This document shows positions 1 to 6,492 of a DNA stretch of 64,000 nt, in pieces. How positions within the stretch are numbered: position 1 is the stretch's first letter; each line of letters starts with the position of its first letter. The notes under the pieces are model-generated. The model searched no databases. It was not told the DNA's origin and saw only the letters and a program-made list of their open reading frames with translations. Source of the stretch: Allohahella sp002354735 (lineage in GTDB: Bacteria > Pseudomonadota > Gammaproteobacteria > Pseudomonadales > Oleiphilaceae). Both the position numbers and the translations under genes were made by a program. The stretch spans positions 3,410,001-3,474,000 of the forward strand of contig NZ_CP172312.1 in the NCBI RefSeq assembly GCF_047946665.1, written 5' to 3'.

Positions 1-221
1 CAGTTGATAAATTCTGGCGCACAGGCATGCTCCATGATGATCTTCCGGCTCCGTCCGTGCTCATTGCACAGATAGCCCATCAGGTTGGTGGAACCGGCAG
101 AAACGCCAAAAGCATAGGCGAAGGGGCAATAGGCTGCTGCCATGAAGGCGTCCAGAACGCCGGCGGCAAAAATGCCCCGCATCGCACCGCCTTCGACAAC
201 TAGCGCTGAAGTGTTGTGCAT
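1..221 (-). CDS. Patatin-like phospholipase, N-terminal part (cut by window edge)
   Basis: The reverse-strand reading from about position 221 stays open to the window edge. It encodes the start of a patatin-family (PNPLA) lipid acyl hydrolase. Visible are the oxyanion-hole stretch VVEGGAMRGIFAAGVLDAF and the nucleophile elbow GVSAG, whose serine would be catalytic with an Asp lying outside the window. There is no signal peptide, so the product is probably cytoplasmic or membrane-peripheral. A second in-frame ATG lies at 227. The ATG at 221 was chosen because the G-rich ribosome site is about 8 bases upstream of it and only 2 bases from the other. The family is known; the substrate cannot be told. 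Confidence 0.8.
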   Translation of the reverse strand, partial: MHNTSALVVEGGAMRGIFAAGVLDAFMAAAYCPFAYAFGVSAGSTNLMGYLCNEHGRSRKIIMEHACAPEFIN

Positions 222-371
222 GTCCATATCCCCCAGTTCCGTAGACGAGCGCAGACCGCTCGAACAATGGTCAGGATGGCAGAGCCCGAAAGACAATCAC
301 AAGCCCCACGTCAAACGATTGACGATGAGGCCCGTAATCCACTGAAGGCTCTGACAGCAGCGACAGGTGCG

Positions 372-1532
372 CTATTGAAGCGCGGAAAGCCTCAGTTCGA
401 TCCGCGACGCGTTCGCCTGAACATCGGTCACCGAGACAGCGGGCTGGGCTGGCGGCACATCACTGGCCCAGGCCTTGGCAAACTGCGCCAATGCATCCCT
501 GCTCTGCTGGTAGGCCGCCTCGTCTTTCGCCTTGAGAATGCCCGCCTTCTCTTCCAGCAGTTTCTGTGCAGCCATGACGAATCCTGCGCCGTCCTGATAT
601 TCGACCGCATTCACGAACTTGCCGTCCTTCACAGCCTCTGCATATTCAGCAGTCGCCGATTTCACGAGTGCAAGCACCACATCGGCAACGAAAGAGGCGG
701 CGTTGAGCTCCGAGGCATCTACGGCTTGCTGAGCTTTCGTGATGCCTTGCTCAGCCACATTGAACTCATTCTCGACATCGCTCCACTGAGTGGCCTTACC
801 CGCAGCGGTAGCCAAGGTTTCTAGCGTTTGCTCGAGATTCGTCACCGCATATTTATCCAGTGCTGGTTCCAGGCGCTCATAGAGCACCCCGCGAGGATGC
901 GTGAGATGCACCGCACCAGCTTTGACTTCGCCATTCTCGATCAACTGGCGCCCTATCAGCATGTGGCCTTTCATCATCTCCAGCAGGCTAAAGTACACAC
1001 CGGCCGACTCTTCGGCGCCAGGCGCGGATGAGCCGCCTTCACCGCCTTCACCGCCTTCACCACCTTCACCACCTTCACCACCTTCACCGCCTTCACCGCC
1101 TGCGCTGAAGTGGTTGAAGGCCGTGCCGCCTTCGCCGCCTTCACCACCGTGGCCTTTCTCACCACCTTCACCACCGTGGCCTTTTTCACCGCCTTCACCA
1201 CCATGGCTTTTCTCACCGCCTTCACCACCATGGCTTTTCTCACCGCCTTCACCACCGTGGCTTTTCTCACCGCCTTCTCCACCATGGCTTTTCTCACCGC
1301 CTTCTCCACCATGGGCTTTCTCGCCGCCTTCGCCACCGTGGCTTTTCTCACCGCCTTCGCCGCCATGGCTACCCGTGGCTTTTTCGCCACCCTCACCGCC
1401 ATGCTGTTCCACAGGAACTTTCGAGCTGCTGGCCGTCGATTCTGCCATGGCCTGAGTCGCAGCCAGACCTGGTCCCACCAATAAGCTAGCCACACCAACG
1501 CCTAGCCAGAGTTTCAGTTTCTGCTCCTTCAT
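372..1532 (-). CDS. Secreted His/Gly/Glu-repeat protein with a helical C-terminal domain
   Basis: This is an exported protein of 386 residues. A signal peptide (basic start, hydrophobic core, cleavage near ATQAMA) is followed by ten units built on HGGEGGEK at about residues 44-136. Seven GGE triplets follow at about 145-165, then a helix-rich domain of about 215 residues containing MMKGHMLIGRQLIENG. I do not recognise the family. The His and Glu of each repeat could bind metal, and the helical part faintly recalls periplasmic iron-uptake accessory domains; both are inference. The ATG at 1532 has GGGGAG just upstream; an ATG at 1544 is also in frame. A Fur-like box lies between this gene and the divergent PiuC-type gene, so iron control is plausible. 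Confidence 0.75.
   Translation of the reverse strand: MKEQKLKLWLGVGVASLLVGPGLAATQAMAESTASSSKVPVEQHGGEGGEKATGSHGGEGGEKSHGGEGGEKAHGGEGGEKSHGGEGGEKSHGGEGGEKSHGGEGGEKSHGGEGGEKGHGGEGGEKGHGGEGGEGGTAFNHFSAGGEGGEGGEGGEGGEGGEGGEGGSSAPGAEESAGVYFSLLEMMKGHMLIGRQLIENGEVKAGAVHLTHPRGVLYERLEPALDKYAVTNLEQTLETLATAAGKATQWSDVENEFNVAEQGITKAQQAVDASELNAASFVADVVLALVKSATAEYAEAVKDGKFVNAVEYQDGAGFVMAAQKLLEEKAGILKAKDEAAYQQSRDALAQFAKAWASDVPPAQPAVSVTDVQANASRIELRLSALQ
1032..1403 (-). repeat. Tandem in-frame 27-bp repeats and GGE triplet repeats
   Basis: Positions 1125-1403 encode ten HGGEGGE(K/G) units. Most are 9 residues (27 bp) long; the first has extra residues. Positions 1032-1100 encode seven GGE triplets in 9-bp units. 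The units differ at synonymous sites (for example accaccatgg versus accgccatgg), so the array is not freshly amplified. The opposite strand also stays open in Pro-rich frames, which is a composition effect and not a gene. Confidence 0.9.
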
Positions 1533-1613
1533 ACCTCTCCCCATTCTTCGCTTGCAGCGAAATCAGCTGATTTTCTTTAGTATCGAGATGATCGATTAAT
1601 CCCGTGCGATAAT

Positions 1614-1632
1614 GCAAGTGATTCTCATTTTG
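1614..1632. promoter_or_regulatory. Fur-like box between the repeat protein and piuC
   Basis: The 19-base sequence GCAAGTGATTCTCATTTTG matches 12 of 19 positions of the E. coli Fur consensus and keeps the usual TGATnnTCATT core. It lies 15 bp before the PiuC-type start codon, directly after a possible -10 element GATAAT at 1608-1613, where a bound repressor would block transcription. Fur control of PKHD hydroxylases next to iron uptake genes is well known; binding here is inferred. Confidence 0.6.
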
Positions 1633-1647
1633 GTAATGGAGTGAGGC

Positions 1648-2322
1648 ATGATCCTCTGTATTGGTAATGTGCTGAATGAAGGGCAGTTGCAAGCGCTGCG
1701 GCAGGTCCTTGGCCAGGCAAGCTTTCGCAATGGCAAGGACACCGCCGGATGGCACGCCAGGCTGGTGAAGAACAACGAGCAGGCTGATAGCCGGGATAAG
1801 CAGGTGACTGCTCTGCGGCAAACTGTAGGCAATGCGCTGGAGAACAATCCCGTCTTCCAGATGGCTGCGCGACCTTTGCGAAGCACCCCGGTCATGTTCA
1901 GTCGGTACCGGATCGGCATGACCTACGGTAATCATGTTGACGACCCGGTGATGGGCTCGGGTCCCGACAAGCTGCGTACCGACCTGTCATTTACACTGTT
2001 CCTGAGCGACCCAGACAGTTATGAAGGTGGTGAACTCGTCACCGACACCAGCGCTGGTGAGAGCAGCTACAAGCTCCCTGCCGGTGCACTCGTTCTTTAC
2101 CCCTCGTCGACGCTTCACCGCGTCGAGCCTGTAAGCAGCGGGGAGCGGCTGGTCGCCGTGGGCTGGATCCAGAGCACCATCCGCGATCCGGGGCATCGGG
2201 AGATCCTGTTCGATATCGACACGGCACGAAGACAACTGTTCGATCGCGATGGCAAGAGCAGAGAGTTCGATCTGCTCTCCAAATCGCTTTCGAACCTGCA
2301 GCGGATGTGGGCAGAGATATAG
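1648..2322 (+). CDS. piuC: Fe(II)/2-oxoglutarate PKHD-type hydroxylase
   Basis: This 224-residue protein has the full length of the PiuC/YbiX family of Fe(II)- and 2-oxoglutarate-dependent dioxygenases, usually found beside siderophore receptors. The N-terminal stretch with GWHARLVKNNEQ and the region RYRIGMTYGNHVDDPVMG are family-typical. The iron-binding His-x-Asp is seen in HVDD and the distal His in YPSSTLHRVEPV, followed by the 2-oxoglutarate Arg in SGERLVAVGW. The ribosome site is GGAGTGAGG. No TonB receptor gene lies beside it here. Its neighbour across the Fur-like box is the repeat protein. The substrate of this family is poorly defined. Confidence 0.88.
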   Translation: MILCIGNVLNEGQLQALRQVLGQASFRNGKDTAGWHARLVKNNEQADSRDKQVTALRQTVGNALENNPVFQMAARPLRSTPVMFSRYRIGMTYGNHVDDPVMGSGPDKLRTDLSFTLFLSDPDSYEGGELVTDTSAGESSYKLPAGALVLYPSSTLHRVEPVSSGERLVAVGWIQSTIRDPGHREILFDIDTARRQLFDRDGKSREFDLLSKSLSNLQRMWAEI

Positions 2323-2421
2323 ATCTGACGCACACGAGAAGTGCGAACAGGTTCTCGTTCAGCAAACAGGATTTAGCCTACCGTGGGAGAGCAAATAACC
2401 ATAATAATCAACGGTGCTCTT

Positions 2422-3201
2422 ATGAAAATCCTCAGATCAGTGCGGCAGCATCTGCTTTCGCGCAATACGCTTCTATCCTTCAGAACCCTGCTTACCCTTT
2501 CACTCGCCACCATGCTGACTGGCTGTGACGGCATCGGCGGCCTGCTCAGCAACGCGCGCGTTGCCGATGCTGACAACGATCAGGTTATCACCCTCGGGGA
2601 CTCGATCTTTGCGCTGTCCGGCAAACTCCAGGACGAACTCGAAGCCAAGGCAGGCGAGACCTTCCGACGCTATACGGTTTCAGGCGCCGAACTGAGTGAC
2701 GGCAGTGTCGCAACGTCCGTCGAAGACCAATATCAGCGGGCACTCAGCGACAACTCAGACATCGAGACTATCGTCATGAATGGCGGCGGCAATGATATAT
2801 TGATCCCGGCTATTGTCTTCGATCCGAACGACTGCAAGACACAGTGGTATGAATTCGGTCGATTGAGCGCAAAATGCCAGCGTTTCATCGATGACGTCTA
2901 CGTCGACAGTGTCAACTTGCTCAATCAAATGGACGCCGATGGCATCGATAATGTCATCTACCTGGGCTACTACTACACCAAGAATGGCATTTTCCTGCTC
3001 GACAGTATGGAAGAGGCGGTGGATTACGGTGATCTCCGCCTGAGTCAGGCCTGCGATTTCAGCACAGTGGATTGCCAGTTCGTCGATCCACGTGCCTCGA
3101 TTCGCGACAGTCACATCATTATCGACGGCATCCACCCGACCACGGCGGGCTCCCGGATCCTGGCTAACCTGATCTGGCCAAAGCTGCAGCCTCTACTGTA
3201 A
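2422..3201 (+). CDS. SGNH-hydrolase lipoprotein, first of a tandem pair
   Basis: This is a lipoprotein of 259 residues: basic start, hydrophobic stretch and lipobox LTGC. The mature part is an SGNH (GDSL) esterase/lipase-like domain. The nucleophile is Ser61 in GDSIF, the oxyanion Asn is in NGGGNDIL, and the Asp-His pair is in DGIHP near the C-terminus. The ATG at 2422 gives a proper signal peptide and the same length as its paralogue; a GTG at 2383 would add 13 residues. It is followed by a close paralogue and a lipase-chaperone-like gene, suggesting one locus for exported ester hydrolysis. The substrate is unknown. Confidence 0.85.
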   Translation: MKILRSVRQHLLSRNTLLSFRTLLTLSLATMLTGCDGIGGLLSNARVADADNDQVITLGDSIFALSGKLQDELEAKAGETFRRYTVSGAELSDGSVATSVEDQYQRALSDNSDIETIVMNGGGNDILIPAIVFDPNDCKTQWYEFGRLSAKCQRFIDDVYVDSVNLLNQMDADGIDNVIYLGYYYTKNGIFLLDSMEEAVDYGDLRLSQACDFSTVDCQFVDPRASIRDSHIIIDGIHPTTAGSRILANLIWPKLQPLL

Positions 3202-3424
3202 GCCATCCAGGTTTATCAGCGAGCACTCGATGAGCGTGAATTCCTCAGCTGCAGGCGGACATTCCCTCATCGATGCGCTCGCGTTACCGCTGAAACTTCC
3301 AGTTATACAACAGCGGGTTACCTAAATCAGTAAACGCCAACCAGTTCTCAATTCGTCATTGACTGATTCAGTTACGTTAGCTCTGTTCAACCAAAAAACC
3401 TCAATAACAACAGAGCACTTACTC

Positions 3425-4204
3425 ATGATGAAGATGAAAGCAATGCGACAGAAGCTGCTGTCGCGCAAAACGCTCATTTCTGCCAGGACGGTCGTAGCAC
3501 TGTCACTGGCCACGCTTCTGGCTGGTTGCGATGGCCTCGGCGGACTGCTCAGCAATGATCGTGTGGTCGACGCAGATAACGATCAGGTCATCACCATCGG
3601 CGACTCAATTTTTGCGCTGTCCGGCAAGCTGCAGGACGAGCTCGAAAGCAAGGCAGGCGAAACCTTTCGTCGCTATACCGTGTCTGGTGCTGAGCTGATT
3701 GGCGGAAATCTGGCCACCTCTATCGAAGCCCAGTATCAGCGTGCGCTCACCGATAATTCCGATATCGACACCATCGTCATGAATGGAGGCGGTAACGACA
3801 TCCTGCTGCCGGCCATTGCCTTCGATCCGAACAACTGCAAGACACAGTGGTATGAATTCGGCCGCCTGAGCGCGAAGTGCAAGCGCTTCATCGATGATAT
3901 CTATGTCGAAGGTGTGAACTTCCTCAACCAGATGGACGCCGATGGCATCGACAATGTCATCTATGTGGGTTACTACTACACCAAGAACGGCATCTTCCTG
4001 CTCGACAGCCTCGAAGAGGCCGTGGACTACGGCGACGCGCAACTGAGTCGGGCCTGTGACTTCAGCACCGTGAGTTGTCAGTTCGTCGACCCACGCTCAT
4101 CGATTACTGACGACAATATCATCGTTGACGGCATTCATCCGAACGACCAGGGTTCAAAAATACTGGCGGATCTGGTCTGGCCGAAACTGCAGCCTCTGCT
4201 GTAG
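3425..4204 (+). CDS. SGNH-hydrolase lipoprotein, second of a tandem pair
   Basis: This is also 259 residues long and very similar over its length to the gene just upstream, a clear tandem duplication. The lipobox is LAGC. The SGNH blocks are GDSIF, NGGGNDIL and DGIHP, all intact. The upstream ORF codons (from 3359) do not resemble a signal peptide, so the start is placed at the ATG at 3425. The ribosome site is weak. About 220 bp separate it from the first copy, enough for its own promoter. It sits 54 bp before the chaperone-like gene and may be transcribed with it. Confidence 0.85.
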   Translation: MMKMKAMRQKLLSRKTLISARTVVALSLATLLAGCDGLGGLLSNDRVVDADNDQVITIGDSIFALSGKLQDELESKAGETFRRYTVSGAELIGGNLATSIEAQYQRALTDNSDIDTIVMNGGGNDILLPAIAFDPNNCKTQWYEFGRLSAKCKRFIDDIYVEGVNFLNQMDADGIDNVIYVGYYYTKNGIFLLDSLEEAVDYGDAQLSRACDFSTVSCQFVDPRSSITDDNIIVDGIHPNDQGSKILADLVWPKLQPLL

Positions 4205-4258
4205 GCTTGACCAAAGCCAAGGCTGCTGTGAGCGTAAGAGGTTCCTGAAATCACCATT

Positions 4259-5293
4259 ATGAAAACACGGTTTTTTCTCGTTGCTGCGCTCGCAGTACTG
4301 GTGACAGTCTCATTGCTGGTTCTGCTGCTGCCAACCTTCGACGCCACCATACCGGGTGACGTCGCTTTGAAGGCCGATGGCCCACGGCCAGGTACCAGTA
4401 ACGATCAGCCCGCTTCCGACTACCCCGCCGATGCGGCGACGCAGGAAAATCGGCGGTTGGCCAGCGAACTGGCTAACACCTACGGCGACACCATTTCCGA
4501 TATCGCGGTTCAGGTGACGCTTCTGAAATTACGCGAAGCACTGCTTCGGAAAGATCCACAGAACGGCCTTGCCCGCTTCAACGAAATCATCCGAACAGCC
4601 TTTCCCAACCTTGCTGCAGAAATTCTGCAGTCTGTCGAACTCATGGCGACCTACAGAGACTGGCTCTTCGAAGTCCAGCCTGAACTGGTAGCGCTGGATC
4701 AGTTGCAGCAGGACGCCATGCTCTGGACCAGGCGTCGTGAATTATTCGGCGACGGCGCCGAGCGCATATGGACTGCAGAGCGCGAAGAGACTGCAAAAAA
4801 GCAACGACAGATCCACTCAGCTATTGCTCAGCTCGACAAGGCTTACGAGACTTCGCTTGAAGAAAAGGTCTATCAACTGGAAACCGCACTGGAGGAAACC
4901 TATGGAGACCTGCAATCGCGGGCTCTGATCGGCCCAGCCCAGACTGCGCAGGTCTACTTCGATCTCGACTCAGTGCAGAGCGTGCTGCACGATATGCCAC
5001 CGGACGAACGACAGGACAAGATCCGTGAGTTGCGCATCAGCATGGGCTTTACTGAAGCTGAAGCGGAAAAGCTCGCTGAATCCGACGCCAGGCGAAACGA
5101 GCGCTGGGACAAGGGCTTGTCGTACATGACGCAGCGGCAGGACCTGGAAGCCCGCCTCGAAGGAGAAGCACTTTTAGAGGCACTTGATGATCTTCGTGAA
5201 AAGGTCTTTGGCCGTGAGGCATCCACAATTGCCAAGGAGGAAGCCATTGGGTTCTTTCGCTACAAGCGCCCCCGTCTCTATGGCAGAAACTAG
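4259..5293 (+). CDS. Lipase-chaperone (LifO)-like membrane-anchored protein
   Basis: This 344-residue protein has an N-terminal membrane anchor (residues 5-24), a Pro/Asp-rich linker and a long, almost all-helical charged domain. Size, layout and stretches such as RRELFGDGAERIW and LRISMGFTEAEAEKLAESD resemble steric lipase chaperones (Lif/LipB). These hold the periplasmic folding of class I lipases. The N-terminal RxxFDYxLSA-type motif of classical chaperones is not evident, so it is divergent. The only hydrolases next to it are the two SGNH lipoproteins, not an alpha/beta lipase. The role is inferred from architecture and neighbours. Confidence 0.55.
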   Translation: MKTRFFLVAALAVLVTVSLLVLLLPTFDATIPGDVALKADGPRPGTSNDQPASDYPADAATQENRRLASELANTYGDTISDIAVQVTLLKLREALLRKDPQNGLARFNEIIRTAFPNLAAEILQSVELMATYRDWLFEVQPELVALDQLQQDAMLWTRRRELFGDGAERIWTAEREETAKKQRQIHSAIAQLDKAYETSLEEKVYQLETALEETYGDLQSRALIGPAQTAQVYFDLDSVQSVLHDMPPDERQDKIRELRISMGFTEAEAEKLAESDARRNERWDKGLSYMTQRQDLEARLEGEALLEALDDLREKVFGREASTIAKEEAIGFFRYKRPRLYGRN

Positions 5294-5406
5294 GCCGCTC
5301 AAGGCATAATGCCTCTGAGCGCCGTGCGATCGTCATTTGTAAAACGCCCTCGCTAGACTAGCTTTACAACATCAGCTTCCATTCTTAATGCAGTAACCGG
5401 GCTCAG

Positions 5407-6492
5407 GTGATGAAGCGACTATTACAGTCCTGCGTGCTATCCGCTGCAACTCTGCTTGCAGCAGCCCTGTTAGCCGTAAACATTCGCGCGCAGGAACTCC
5501 CGTCGGAGCTCGTTCTGCTTACCTGGTCTCATTATTTCGATCCTGCAGTCATTGCTGAGTTCGAGCGGGCCAACAATACCAGAATCCGCCTGATCAACTT
5601 CGAAACCGACGACGGTCGTGACGAGCTCTTGCTTGAAACCGACGGCCGTGGCTTTGATCTCATCGTGGCGAATGGTACCGGCGTGGGTAAATATGCTCGT
5701 GAGGGCTGGCTTGCGCCCATAGAAGATCGCCTGGTGCCGAATCGCGAGCTGATCGCGCCTCAGTGGTTTGACTACTTTCCAGAAGCCCGTGAGTATGCCG
5801 TGCCTTATACTTGGGGTACCGTCGGCATTGCCTACCGCAAGGACCTCTACCGGAAGCCAGTAGAGAGTTGGGCAGCCTTGTTCAAGCCGGATCCGGCGCT
5901 ATTCGGCAAGATCGCCATGATCCGCAGCAGTCGCGATACTGTGGGGATGGCACTCAAGATGCTTGGCTATTCCATGAACAGCGAGAGTATCGAGGAAATC
6001 AATGCGGTCGCGCCCCTGCTGGTGGCACAGCGGCCCTTCGTCAAGGCCTACTCCTACCCCGTCATAGATGCGCAGTCGGCGCTTGTATCTGGGGAAATAG
6101 TGATGACCATGATCTATAGCGGTGATGCTCTGACGCTGCAGCAGCATCACCCCGACATTCAATTCGTGTTACCGCGCGAGGGCACGGGTCTGTGGGTCGA
6201 TTATCTGGTTCTGTCGACCTATAGCCGGGAGAAGACGCTGGCGTACCGTTTTCTGAATTTTATCAATGAGCCGGCCGTTGCGGCCCGGCTGACGAGCTAT
6301 GTGAATTACGCGTCGCCAAACGCAGCCGCAGAAAAGTTGTTGCCTGAGTCGATTCTGAACAATCCGGTCGTCTACCCACCGCCTGAAGTCCTGCTCGAAG
6401 CTGAACGTTTTACCAGGCTCAGTCCGAAGGCGGCCCGGTTACGGAAACAGTTGTTCGCCAACGTTGCTGAAAGAACGGTAGCGCCTGATTGA
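5407..6492 (+). CDS. Periplasmic polyamine-type binding protein (NspS-like)
   Basis: This 361-residue type 2 periplasmic binding protein of the PotD/PotF (spermidine/putrescine) class begins with a Sec signal peptide ending near NIRAQE. The stretch LVLLTWSHYFDPAVIAEFE is typical of polyamine binders, as are FDLIVANG and AVPYTWGTVGIAYRKDL. There are no ABC transporter genes around it. Instead its stop overlaps the TTG start of a membrane GGDEF-EAL protein, the arrangement of Vibrio nspS-mbaA, where the binding protein reports polyamines to the c-di-GMP enzyme. GTG 5407 or ATG 5410 may be the start. Ligand and role are inferred. Confidence 0.8.
   Translation: MMKRLLQSCVLSAATLLAAALLAVNIRAQELPSELVLLTWSHYFDPAVIAEFERANNTRIRLINFETDDGRDELLLETDGRGFDLIVANGTGVGKYAREGWLAPIEDRLVPNRELIAPQWFDYFPEAREYAVPYTWGTVGIAYRKDLYRKPVESWAALFKPDPALFGKIAMIRSSRDTVGMALKMLGYSMNSESIEEINAVAPLLVAQRPFVKAYSYPVIDAQSALVSGEIVMTMIYSGDALTLQQHHPDIQFVLPREGTGLWVDYLVLSTYSREKTLAYRFLNFINEPAVAARLTSYVNYASPNAAAEKLLPESILNNPVVYPPPEVLLEAERFTRLSPKAARLRKQLFANVAERTVAPD

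Noticed and set aside
901..1455. Pro/Ser-rich open frame on the + strand opposite the repeat protein
   Set aside because: It is the complementary reading of the GGE repeats, with no signal peptide or ribosome site; composition explains its openness.
5296..5321. Hairpin after the lipase-chaperone-like gene as a terminator
   Set aside because: The stem CGCTCA/TGAGCG has an imperfect inner part and no T run follows, so an intrinsic terminator is not supported.
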